Positions 1 to 6,825 of a DNA stretch of 27,761 nucleotides are shown in pieces. This stretch comes from CAYYWV01 sp964475385 (lineage in GTDB: Bacteria; Pseudomonadota; Alphaproteobacteria; JAAXGF01): assembly GCA_964475385.1 (NCBI GenBank), contig CAYYWV010000025.1, positions 1-27,761 on the forward strand. Reading direction: 5' to 3'. Each line of letters opens with the position of its first letter. Within the stretch, counting starts at the first letter, position 1. The notes beneath the pieces were generated by a model. It saw only the letters and a program-made list of their open reading frames with translations, had not been told where the DNA came from and did not search any database. Position numbers and translations under genes: made by a program.

Positions 1-1
1 G

Positions 2-451
2 GTCGTGGTGGGGCGCGGCGCCAGCGCTTCGGGGGGTGAGGCGTTCCGCTGGACCTCGGGCACCGGCATGGTCGGGCTCGGCGATCTCCCCGGCGGCGGC
101 TTCGCTAGCCTGGCCTGGGCCACCTCGGCCGACGGCTCGGTCGTGGTGGGGCACGGCACCACCGCTTCGGGCTTGGAGGCGTTCATCTGGGATGCCGTCA
201 ACGGCATGCGGCTGCTTGAAGATGTCCTGGTAAACGACTTCGGCCTCGATCTTACGGGATGGACGCTAACGGAAGCCCGCGGCGTCTCGGCGGACGGCCT
301 GGTCTATGTCGGGTTTGGCATTAATCCCAACGGTCAGACAGAAGCCTGGATCGCCAGCGTGCGGGCGGCGCCCGAACCGGGAACCCTCGCCGTCTTCGGC
401 GTCGGGCTGGCGGCGCTGGGCTTCGCGCGCCGGCGTCGCCGCGCCGCCTGA
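2..451 (+). CDS. PEP-CTERM protein with HAF-type repeats (5' end cut off by window)
   Basis: Only the last ~149 residues are present; the frame is open to the left edge. Two copies of a repeat of the form G-S-V-V-V-G-x6-G-x-E-A-F-x-W are visible (near window positions 2-50 and 136-190), followed by a diverged third ending in EAWIASV. This is the pattern of HAF-type extracellular repeats. The C-terminus is a textbook PEP-CTERM sorting signal: a PEP motif (A-P-E-P-G-T), a hydrophobic helix of about 17 residues and an arginine-rich tail (RRRRR). By family knowledge such proteins are exported, then cleaved and processed by an exosortase. The ligand or role of the repeats is unknown. No exosortase gene is in the window. 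The stop codon is followed by a GC-rich hairpin. Confidence 0.8.
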   Translation, partial: VVVGRGASASGGEAFRWTSGTGMVGLGDLPGGGFASLAWATSADGSVVVGHGTTASGLEAFIWDAVNGMRLLEDVLVNDFGLDLTGWTLTEARGVSADGLVYVGFGINPNGQTEAWIASVRAAPEPGTLAVFGVGLAALGFARRRRRAA

Positions 452-464
452 GCCGCGCCCTCGA

Positions 465-484
465 GCGGGGGCGCTCGCCCCCGC
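465..484 (+). terminator. GC-rich hairpin after the PEP-CTERM gene
   Basis: Arms GCGGGGGCG (465-473) and CGCCCCCGC (476-484) are fully complementary and start 14 bases after the stop codon. No T-run follows, so this is a stable stem that could end or stall transcription. It is not a classical intrinsic terminator. Confidence 0.35.
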
Positions 485-505
485 CCCGGGCGGCCGACGC
501 GGCGT

Positions 506-751
506 GTGCGATCAAGGCGTCGTTGTTGGGCCTGCCTGTTCAATCGCCCGGAGACGCTGGCCGGGCTGCTGGCGAAGCTGGCGCGCGGCTACGCGTTCGA
601 CGCGATCGATCACCGCCGGGAAGGCGCTTTTTCGCCGCGGCCGGCGGCCGACGCGCTTCGCGGCGGTCGGCGACGCCGGGGGGCGTGGGAGACGACGCGC
701 CTCGCTCCCGGCGATCGCGTCGAGACCGTCACGCCGAAGGCCGGAGGATGA
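506..751 (+). pseudogene. Divergent ThiS-like sulfur-carrier frame
   Basis: A GTG-started frame of 81 codons ends in the ThiS-like stretch WETTRLAPGDRVETVTPKAGG. This includes the terminal Gly-Gly that ThiS proteins need for adenylation and thiocarboxylation. The stretch PETLAGLLAKLARGYAFDAI matches the ThiS alpha-helix region. Between the two halves sit about 20 extra arginine-rich residues, and the expected first strand with a V-N-G motif is not recognisable. A normal ThiS is about 65 residues. The stop (749-751) overlaps the first possible thiE start (748), as in a thi operon. What I see fits either a strongly diverged ThiS or a decaying copy. thiG, the usual partner, is not next to it. 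The call rests on the C-terminal motif and the context. Confidence 0.4.
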
Positions 752-756
752 CCGCG

Positions 757-1434
757 ATGGCCGACATTCCGCAGGCAAGCCCGGACGCCGACGAGCCCGC
801 TTTCCGATCTGATCGAGCCGTGACGGGAGCGCCGCTTCTCGTCATCACCGACCGCAAGGCGACCGCGCGCCCTTTGGTCGACGTCGTTGCGGCGGTCCTC
901 GACGGCGGCTGCCGTTGGATCATGGTGCGGGAGAAGGATCTCGATGCGGCGGCCTTGCGCGCGCTCGTCGGCGAGATCGTCGGGCTTGCCGACCGCTATG
1001 GCGCCCGGATCAGCGTCAACGCCAACGCCGCCGTCGCCCGCGTTTGCGGCGCCGCGGGCGTGCATCTGCCGGCGGGCTACGACGTCGGCGAGGCCCGAGC
1101 GGCCTTCGGCCCCGGCGCGCTGATCGGCGTTTCGGCGCACTCGCTCGCCGAGGCGCGGCGCGCGGCGCATGCGGGGGCCGACTATGTGACCGTGAGCCCC
1201 GTCTTCGCGAGCGCAAGCAAGCCCGGCTACGGCCCCGCTCTCGGTCTCGACGGTCTTGGCCGCATCGCCGCGAAGATCGCCGTTCCGGCGCTCGCCCTCG
1301 GCGGCGTGACGGCGCGCACCGCCTCCGATTGCCTGCGCGCCGGAGCCGCCGGCGTCGCGGTGATGGGGGCGGCGATGCGCGCCGACGATCCGGCGGCGGC
1401 GGTCTCCGCGCTGCTCGCGGCTCTGGCGCGCTGA
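757..1434 (+). CDS. thiE: Thiamine-phosphate synthase (ThiE/TenI family)
   Basis: 225 residues. By family knowledge ThiE joins hydroxymethylpyrimidine diphosphate to thiazole phosphate to make thiamine phosphate, in the cytoplasm. Visible TIM-barrel motifs in order: W-I-M-V-R-E-K-D-L (diphosphate-binding Arg/Lys), I-S-V-N-A-N-A-A-V-A then G-V-H-L-P (the usual N-D-x-x-D-x-A region, with the two Asp positions changed), I-G-V-S-A-H-S, A-D-Y-V-T-V-S-P-V-F-x5-K, and A-L-G-G-V near the end. Two in-frame ATGs exist (748 and 757). GGAGG at 743-747 abuts the first and lies nine bases before the second, so 757 is preferred. The change at the N-D-x-x-D motif means a TenI-like role cannot be excluded. 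It follows a ThiS-like frame, which supports thiamine biosynthesis. Confidence 0.78.
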   Translation: MADIPQASPDADEPAFRSDRAVTGAPLLVITDRKATARPLVDVVAAVLDGGCRWIMVREKDLDAAALRALVGEIVGLADRYGARISVNANAAVARVCGAAGVHLPAGYDVGEARAAFGPGALIGVSAHSLAEARRAAHAGADYVTVSPVFASASKPGYGPALGLDGLGRIAAKIAVPALALGGVTARTASDCLRAGAAGVAVMGAAMRADDPAAAVSALLAALAR

Positions 1435-1902
1435 TGTGCGAGGCTCGGCGGCGGCCGAACCGACAAGGCTTCGCCCTGATTTCGCTCCGATGAAGCGATC
1501 AATGAACCGTGCTCGCGCCGTTCCCATCAATGGCGCGATCCTCGGAGCGGCTTTTCGTTAGAGCGCGGCCAACTATCGAGATTGTTCTTCATTCCGGCCT
1601 CCTGCGCAATGCGCCTTCGAATGCCGTTCGCCTTGAGGAGAAGGAAGCGAACTTTCAACCCCATCACTTCCGCACGGATTCAGATTTCCCTCGAATCTTC
1701 CTTCTCGGTTCCGAGAACTTGACCTGCATCAACGTGCCCGCGCCGCGGCCGTGGTATCCGCTGTGCGGCATTTCGAGCTGGCGATGCGTCAATCGCACCG
1801 TCAGAAGGCCCGTCGGCCGGGCTGGGATTTCTCCAGTCGGGTGCGGCGAACTTCACCAGGCCGGGCGAGTGCGTCCGGCGCGGGATTAAGGAGAAGCAAG
1901 CC
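1435..1902. other. 468-base intergenic region upstream of the cytochrome locus
   Basis: No convincing gene is present. An open frame across 1509-1889 has no recognisable domain and no good ribosome-binding site. The one clear signal is an FNR-type box at 1719-1732, listed separately. The base composition is less GC-biased than the neighbouring genes around 1560-1740. Confidence 0.6.
1719..1732 (+). promoter_or_regulatory. FNR/Dnr-type operator upstream of the first cytochrome gene
   Basis: TTGACCTGCATCAA matches the FNR-family consensus TTGAT-N4-ATCAA at nine of ten defined positions; the TTGAC half is common in Dnr/NnrR sites. Its centre is at 1725.5. If it works as a class II site centred at -41.5, transcription would start near 1767 and the -10 would fall on TATCCG (1755-1760). 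That leaves a leader of about 135 bases before the ATG at 1903. Activation under low oxygen or by nitric oxide is inferred. Confidence 0.55.
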
Positions 1903-3234
1903 ATGCGCAGCTTGAGCACAGCAGTGGTCTCGACCGCGGTCATTGCCCTGGCAGTCGGCCTCGCGACGTCGGCGAAGGCCGCGCCGCCGGCGGACTGGTC
2001 GAGCATTCCGTCCACGACGATCACGCTGTTCTATCCCGGTCTGTCGACCTACAACTGGCTCCGCAGCCCCGAGCACGGCAAGGGCAAGGGAGCCAGGATG
2101 CTCAAGAAGGGTAAGGCCTGCCTCGATTGCCACGAGGATGACGAAGAAGACATGGGCGATCTCACTGTCAGCGGAGACATAATCGAGCCCAACCCGATCG
2201 AAGATAAAAACGGCAGCGTCGAGCTGACCGTCCAAGCCGCTTACGACGACAAGAACATCTACTGGCGGTTCCAGTGGGAAACCCAGATGGATCGCCCCGG
2301 CCAGATGCATAACTACATGCGTTACGACGGCGAGAAATGGGCGTTCTACGGCGGGCCGCGCTCGGACCCGAAAGTGCGCGACGGCGAGGAGCCGCCGCTT
2401 TACGAGGACCGCCTTGCGATCATGCTCGACGACGGCTCGGTCCCGCGCTTCGCCGAGGAGGGCTGCTGGCTGACCTGCCACGACGGCATGCGCGACACCC
2501 GCGACGTGCCGAGCGCCGAGGAGGTCAGCGCCCAGCCGTTGCTCGGCAAGGTGCTGAAGAAGCGCGACGTGCGCAAGTACCTGCCGTCGACTCGCACCGA
2601 CGAGGAGGCGAGCTGGGACAAGACCAAGTCCCCCGAAGAGATCGCCAAGATCAAGGCGGCGGGCGGCTTCCTCGACCTCATGCAGTGGCGCGCCGCGCGC
2701 AGCAACCCGGTCAATATGGCCGACGACGGCTATGTGCTCGAATACCGCCTGTTCGACGCCGGCGTCGGACCGTTCTCCTGGAACGTCGATAAGAAGACGA
2801 TGACGCCCAAGTACATGTTCGACGAGAGCAAGGTCGGCATCAAGGCGCTCACCGTCGACGAGATCGGCGATCCCGACAAGCCCTACGCCCTGATCCGCGA
2901 GAAGAATGCGACGCCTTACGATCCCAACGCGGGGTGGAAGGAAGGCGATGTTCTGCCCGGGCGGCTCCTCAGCCGCGAGGACGCCAAGGGTTCGGCGGCC
3001 GACAACAAGAACGTCGTCGGCACCTGGGAGGACGGCGTTTGGACCGTCGTCTGGACGCGGCCGCTGAACACCGGCCATCCCGAGGACGACAAGATTCTCG
3101 AGGAAGGCAAGGTCTACACCGTCGGCTTCGCCATCCACGACGACAACGTCACGACCCGCTACCACTTCGTGTCGTTCCCGCGCAGCCTGGGGATCGGAAC
3201 CGAGGCCGACATCGAGGCGGTGAAGGTCGAGTAG
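1903..3234 (+). CDS. Ethylbenzene-dehydrogenase-related (cytochrome c-552-like) heme protein
   Basis: 443 residues with a Sec signal peptide (cleavage near residue 26, S-A-K-A/A-P-P). AAGGAG at 1888-1893 sits nine bases before the ATG. One canonical heme c motif, CLDCH, is at residues 73-77. A CX3CH motif, CWLTCH, is at 188-193. The rest reads like the heme-binding domain of the ethylbenzene dehydrogenase gamma-subunit family (DMSO reductase type II gamma subunits): strands such as V-E-L-T-V-Q-A-A-Y-D-D-K-N-I-Y-W-R-F and a C-terminal G-F-A-I-H-D-D-N stretch. In the known enzymes this domain carries a b-type heme next to a molybdenum subunit, but no such catalytic subunit adjoins it here. Its neighbour 67 bases downstream is a NapC/NirT quinol dehydrogenase. 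A role as periplasmic electron acceptor for that protein is inferred. Confidence 0.78.
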   Translation: MRSLSTAVVSTAVIALAVGLATSAKAAPPADWSSIPSTTITLFYPGLSTYNWLRSPEHGKGKGARMLKKGKACLDCHEDDEEDMGDLTVSGDIIEPNPIEDKNGSVELTVQAAYDDKNIYWRFQWETQMDRPGQMHNYMRYDGEKWAFYGGPRSDPKVRDGEEPPLYEDRLAIMLDDGSVPRFAEEGCWLTCHDGMRDTRDVPSAEEVSAQPLLGKVLKKRDVRKYLPSTRTDEEASWDKTKSPEEIAKIKAAGGFLDLMQWRAARSNPVNMADDGYVLEYRLFDAGVGPFSWNVDKKTMTPKYMFDESKVGIKALTVDEIGDPDKPYALIREKNATPYDPNAGWKEGDVLPGRLLSREDAKGSAADNKNVVGTWEDGVWTVVWTRPLNTGHPEDDKILEEGKVYTVGFAIHDDNVTTRYHFVSFPRSLGIGTEADIEAVKVE

Positions 3235-3301
3235 CTGTCAGAAATGAAGCGGATCGGCGGCCCCGACTGCGGGCCGCCGGTCTGCGAAAAAGGAGCATGT
3301 C

Positions 3302-3952
3302 ATGGCCAGCGAACACGTCATGGCCCGTGAGCCGGAGAATGGAAAGCACAAGAAACGGGGCCTGATTGCGCGCTTGTGGGACGTGATCAAACGTCCTTCC
3401 GCTCGCTACTCTGTCGGGGCGCTTGTTATCGTCGGCTTTGTCGCAGGCATCCTGTTCTGGGGCGGTTACAACTGGGCGATGGCCTTGTCGAACACGGAGA
3501 CGTTCTGCATCTCTTGCCACTCCATGAAGGACAACTCGTTCGAGGAGCTCAAGCAGACGATTCACTACAAGAACCGTACGGGCGTGCGCGCCATCTGCTC
3601 GGACTGCCACGTGCCCAAAGAGTGGGTCCACAAGTTCGTCCGCAAGATCAAGGCGACCAAGGATCTCTATCACGAGATGCTGGGGACCATCGACACGCCG
3701 GAGAAGTTCAAGGCCAGGCGCCTGATCATGGCCAAGAAGGTCTGGCGCGAAATGAAGGACGCCGATTCCCGGGAGTGCCGAAACTGCCATAGCTTCACGG
3801 CGATGGACCCCGAGGTGCAGAGCCGCATCGCGCGCAAGAAACACATCAAGGCCACAAAGAAAGGGCTGACCTGCATCGACTGCCATCAAGGGATCGCCCA
3901 TAATCTTCCGAACGGCTGGAAGAAGGCTTGGAAGGAGGAGTTCGGCACCTGA
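3302..3952 (+). CDS. NapC/NirT-family tetraheme quinol dehydrogenase
   Basis: 216 residues. An N-terminal membrane anchor (about residues 37-62) precedes four heme c motifs: CISCH 69-73, CSDCH 99-103, CRNCH 159-163 and CIDCH 191-195. The N-T-E-T-F-C-I-S-C-H-S-M context around the first heme is typical of NapC/NirT. By family knowledge these proteins oxidise membrane quinol and pass electrons to periplasmic partners. AAGGAG at 3290-3295 precedes the ATG at 3302; a second in-frame ATG lies at 3320. The gene follows the c-552-like gene in the same direction, so the two are probably co-transcribed. The nap operon downstream lacks napC, so this protein might feed NapB/NapA, the outer-membrane conduit, or both. 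The exact partner cannot be told from sequence. Confidence 0.9.
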   Translation: MASEHVMAREPENGKHKKRGLIARLWDVIKRPSARYSVGALVIVGFVAGILFWGGYNWAMALSNTETFCISCHSMKDNSFEELKQTIHYKNRTGVRAICSDCHVPKEWVHKFVRKIKATKDLYHEMLGTIDTPEKFKARRLIMAKKVWREMKDADSRECRNCHSFTAMDPEVQSRIARKKHIKATKKGLTCIDCHQGIAHNLPNGWKKAWKEEFGT

Positions 3953-4092
3953 CGAACCGGGCGTGAGAGTGCGCTGGCGCGCTTCGCTTCTCTGAAGTGG
4001 ACGCGCCGGCCTCTCCTTCTGTGATGTCCGGGCGCCGTGTACGTCACATCGGTACGTCGGCGCGCAGCGAAGACGGAGAGGCGAAAGATCAA

Positions 4093-5211
4093 ATGACGAT
4101 GCTGGGGCTCGGAAACCGACACCGGTCGCGCCGCCGCTTCGGGCGGTTGCCTGGCGTGGCCGTCGCGAGCGTATTGCTCGCGGCCGTTGTGGCTTGCGCG
4201 CCGGTCGAAAAGGCGCCGCCCAAACCCGCCAAGCCGGTCGATTACGTCTGGCCGCTTCCGCCCGAGCCGGCGCGAATCCGCTTCGTCCGCGAGATCAAGT
4301 CGTCGGACGACGTTGGTCCCTCGAAGACGGGAAATGCGCTGGTGGCGAGCATCCTCGGCACCAAGAAGCGCCCCGACGCCATCAAGTTCAAGAAGCCCTA
4401 CGGGGTCTACGCCGACGGCCGCGGTCGGGTCTTCGTGACCGATACGGGCTGGGGCAAGCTGTTGGTGTTCGACTTCCCGGCCAAGACATTCGCCATGTGG
4501 GGTGAGGACGGCAAGGGGATCCTGGATTCCCCGATCGGCGTCACCGGAGACAGCCAGGGCCGAATCTACGTGGCTGACGCCGAGGAGCAGCGCGTCGTCG
4601 TCTTCGATCGCGACGGAAACTTCGTGACCGCCATGGGGCGCAAGGGCGAGCTCGAACGCCCGGCCGGGATCGCGATCAACGAGGCGCTGGGGCGGGTCTA
4701 TGTGGTCGACGTGAAGAAACACCACATCGCGGTCTACGACATGGAGACCGGCGCTCTCGTGAAGACCATCGGAAAGAACGGCGCCAAGAAGGGCGAGTTC
4801 AATTTTCCGACCAACATCGCCATCGGACGGGACGGCACGCTCTACGTCGTCGATACGCTGAACTTCCGGGTCCAGGTCATGGACCCCGACGGCAAGGTGC
4901 TCAAGACCATCGGCTCGCTCGGCGATGCGCTCGGTCAGTTCAGCCGGCCCAAGGGCGTGGCCGTCGATTCCGAAGGGAACGTCTATGTCGTCGACGCGGC
5001 CTTCAACAACTTCCAGATCTTCGATCCCAAGGGTCGGCTCCTTCTGTTCGTCGGCGAGATCGGTCCCAAACCGGGCCAGTTCTGGCTTCCGGCGGGGGCT
5101 TATATCGACGGGCGGGACAGGCTTTATATCGCCGATCAGTACAACGCGCGCATTCAGGTCTTCGAGCGCGTCAAGAACGACAAGGCGAAGGCTGCCGCCA
5201 GCGCAGACTGA
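4093..5211 (+). CDS. NHL-repeat lipoprotein (first copy)
   Basis: 372 residues from the ATG at 4093. The frame is open further upstream, but this start puts a hydrophobic signal and lipobox (A-V-V-A-C, lipid Cys at residue 35) at the N-terminus. The mature part is a run of about six NHL repeats, each with a G-x-I/V-Y-V-x-D core and x-V-x-V-F-D/E ends, predicting a six-bladed beta-propeller. No heme motif or catalytic residue is evident. It is clearly paralogous to the NHL lipoprotein at 10039-11052: both open with V-W-P-x-P-P-x-x-x-R-I-R-F and share F-N-F-P-T and N-F-R-V-Q-V/I stretches. A scaffold or docking role in the cytochrome complex is inferred from context. Confidence 0.85.
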   Translation: MTMLGLGNRHRSRRRFGRLPGVAVASVLLAAVVACAPVEKAPPKPAKPVDYVWPLPPEPARIRFVREIKSSDDVGPSKTGNALVASILGTKKRPDAIKFKKPYGVYADGRGRVFVTDTGWGKLLVFDFPAKTFAMWGEDGKGILDSPIGVTGDSQGRIYVADAEEQRVVVFDRDGNFVTAMGRKGELERPAGIAINEALGRVYVVDVKKHHIAVYDMETGALVKTIGKNGAKKGEFNFPTNIAIGRDGTLYVVDTLNFRVQVMDPDGKVLKTIGSLGDALGQFSRPKGVAVDSEGNVYVVDAAFNNFQIFDPKGRLLLFVGEIGPKPGQFWLPAGAYIDGRDRLYIADQYNARIQVFERVKNDKAKAAASAD

Positions 5212-5226
5212 CCGCTTGCATCCGTT

Positions 5227-5245
5227 CCGCCGCCCGGCGGGCTTT
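5227..5245 (+). terminator. Weak hairpin terminator between convergent genes
   Basis: Arms CCGCC (5227-5231) and GGCGG (5236-5240) with loop GCCC are followed by GCTTT. The hairpin lies 16 bases after the NHL gene stop and before the stop of the convergent DUF411 gene. The T-run is short. Confidence 0.3.
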
Positions 5246-5262
5246 CGGACGTCTATGTCTAT

Positions 5263-5778
5263 TCAGTGACGGGCGTAAACCGTGGTCCGCCCATCGCGGT
5301 CGAACAAGAACACCGTATAGGGCGCGCGTTCCGCGCTCTCCATTCCCGGCGCGCCGCCTGGCATTCCGGGCGCGGCGAGTCCGCGGGCTGCGGGGCGCTC
5401 GGCAAGGAGTCGGCGAATGTCGGCGGCGGGAACGTGACCTTCGACCACATAGTCCCCGACCACCGCCGTATGGCAGGATTCGAGCGCCGGCCCTATCCCG
5501 TAACGCGCCTTCACGGGGTCAAGATCCTCGACCGTGCGCACGGTCACGTCGAACCCGTTGTTGCGCAGGTGCTCGACCCATTGGCCGCAGCAGCCGCACC
5601 AGGGCGACTTGTAAACGGTGACCTCCGCCGCCGCCTTTGCGCCGAACAAGCCGCCCGCCCAGCCTGCGCCGAGCGCGACAAGGGCGGCGATGCCGATCCC
5701 GATCAGAAGTCGCCGCCGCCCGTTGCCGGACCCAACCGACGCCTTCTTCTTGGGGTGACGATCTTTGCGCGGGTTCAT
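5263..5778 (-). CDS. DUF411 family protein, probable metal-binding periplasmic protein
   Basis: 171 residues. The start at 5778 is preceded on its own strand by GGGAG nine bases upstream. A basic N-terminus and a membrane segment or uncleaved signal (about residues 24-48) precede the DUF411 core: V-T-V-Y-K-S-P-W-C-G-C-C-G-Q-W (CGCC at 61-64), the E-S-C-H-T-A motif (C102, H103) and V-V-E-G-H-V-P-A-A-D-I. These conserved Cys and His residues suggest metal binding, with copper the usual guess for this family, or a thioredoxin-like fold. The C-terminus has a Gly/Pro/Met-rich stretch (A-P-G-M-P-G-G-A-P-G-M), also consistent with copper. It is the only minus-strand gene inside the cytochrome locus and shares an intergenic region carrying two FNR-type boxes with the tetraheme gene. 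Confidence 0.85.
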   Translation of the reverse strand: MNPRKDRHPKKKASVGSGNGRRRLLIGIGIAALVALGAGWAGGLFGAKAAAEVTVYKSPWCGCCGQWVEHLRNNGFDVTVRTVEDLDPVKARYGIGPALESCHTAVVGDYVVEGHVPAADIRRLLAERPAARGLAAPGMPGGAPGMESAERAPYTVFLFDRDGRTTVYARH

Positions 5779-5893
5779 CTTCGAGCGCTCCCGTAATTCG
5801 GGTGATTCCTTGCCGCTTAAACAACGAACAGCAGCTGTCGGCCAGTAACTTTCCCGACCCGATGATGGTTGCTCCGATTCGCGCCTTTTCGCC

Positions 5894-5907
5894 TTGATCT
5901 GGATCAG
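5894..5907 (-). promoter_or_regulatory. FNR-type operator, copy facing DUF411
   Basis: TTGATCTGGATCAG matches TTGAT-N4-ATCAA at nine of ten defined positions. Its centre is at 5900.5, about 122 bases from the DUF411 start. If it acts as a class II site for the minus strand, transcription would begin near 5859. It is the exact reverse complement of the box at 5978-5991. Confidence 0.65.
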
Positions 5908-5977
5908 CCCGCCCGAGGCGACGGGGGAGCGAAAAAACACGCCGGAATGGCCTGGAGGGGCGATTTTTTCCCACAAA

Positions 5978-5991
5978 CTGATCCAGATCAA
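5978..5991 (+). promoter_or_regulatory. FNR-type operator, copy facing the tetraheme cytochrome gene
   Basis: CTGATCCAGATCAA matches the FNR consensus at nine of ten defined positions. It is the exact reverse complement of the box at 5894-5907, with the two centres 84 bases apart. A class II arrangement would start plus-strand transcription near 6026, about 160 bases before the tetraheme gene. Confidence 0.65.
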
Positions 5992-6185
5992 AGCAGTGGA
6001 AGGCAGGGTTGGCGATGCTTCTGAATGAATTCTTAACTATGTGGCTGCCGGAAGTCCGGCAAACGAGAGGTGGGGTGAATACGGCAGCGAAGTCAGAGGA
6101 TAACTCAGGCGAAGGGTACCGGCGGAGTGTGAAAAGAACGGCGTGATGCCGAGTGAATGAACGAACAGAAGTTGGAGGCGGTACG

Positions 6186-6788
6186 ATGAAGCGCCTAGTT
6201 CTTGCACTGATCTCGATGGCCGTGCTGGCGATTGGCGGCCCCGCATATGCGGGGACCATCGTCGGCACCGAGCACGACCTGACCAATGGTGCTGGCGGTG
6301 AGGTCTGCGTTTACTGCCATACCCCGCATAACGCGAACACCGCCGTGACGGCTCCGCTGTGGAACCGGAACGTCAGCACCGCGACTTACACCATGTACTC
6401 AAGCCCCACGCTGGACATGACGATCGCGAGCGCGCCTCAGGGCGTCTCGCTCGCCTGCCTGTCCTGCCACGACGGCACGATCGCGGTCGACCAGTATCTC
6501 AACGGTCCGCCGCCGCCCGCCGGAGGCAAGACCGGGACGCTCGGGGGCAACAAGAAGATCGGTCCCGATCTGAGCAACGATCACCCGATCTCGATCACCT
6601 ACGACAACGCGCTCGATACGGAGTTCGTGGCCCTCAACACCGTTTCGACCACGCTTCCGTTCTTCGGCACGGCTAACGACCAGGTCGAATGCGCGACCTG
6701 CCACGACGTGCACGACAAAGGGCCGGGCGACTTCCTGAGGGTCGACAACACTGGCAGCGCCTTGTGTCTGACCTGCCATGTCAAGTAG
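6186..6788 (+). CDS. Periplasmic tetraheme c-type cytochrome (paired CXXCH type)
   Basis: 200 residues with a Sec signal (cleavage after about residue 22, A-Y-A/G-T). Four heme motifs: CVYCH 41-45, CLSCH 91-95, CATCH 169-173 and CLTCH 194-198, the last ending just two residues before the C-terminus. GGAGG lies upstream of the ATG at 6186. The layout V-C-V-Y-C-H-T-P-H, A-P-L-W-N, C-H-D-G-T, D-L-S-N-D-H-P-I-S is repeated almost position for position in the first ~200 residues of the multiheme cytochrome at 11054-12766, so the two share a module. A soluble shuttle between the inner-membrane quinol dehydrogenase and the outer-membrane conduit is inferred. It opens the plus-strand run of conduit genes and follows an FNR-type box. 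Confidence 0.87.
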   Translation: MKRLVLALISMAVLAIGGPAYAGTIVGTEHDLTNGAGGEVCVYCHTPHNANTAVTAPLWNRNVSTATYTMYSSPTLDMTIASAPQGVSLACLSCHDGTIAVDQYLNGPPPPAGGKTGTLGGNKKIGPDLSNDHPISITYDNALDTEFVALNTVSTTLPFFGTANDQVECATCHDVHDKGPGDFLRVDNTGSALCLTCHVK

Positions 6789-6825
6789 CCTATAGCGAGC
6801 GTCCATGGGGAGGGGAGCCGTCGAG

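Larger units (their letters stand above)
5779..6185. other. 407-base divergent promoter region
   Basis: This region separates the DUF411 gene (minus) from the tetraheme cytochrome gene (plus). It holds two mirror-image FNR-type boxes, listed separately, and no credible gene. GGAGGCGG just before 6186 is the ribosome-binding site of the tetraheme gene. The roughly 190 bases between the right-hand box and that gene suggest a long leader or an unrecognised second promoter. Confidence 0.65.

Noticed and set aside
1509..1889. 126-codon plus-strand frame in the intergenic region before the cytochrome gene
   Set aside because: It has no recognisable domain, an unusual composition and no ribosome-binding site, and it overlaps the FNR-type box.
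1801..3165. 454-codon minus-strand frame opposite the c-552-like gene
   Set aside because: It is an antisense shadow of a gene with a signal peptide, ribosome-binding site and heme motifs.
5266..5796. 176-codon plus-strand frame opposite DUF411
   Set aside because: It lacks any domain and is opposite a clear DUF411 protein.
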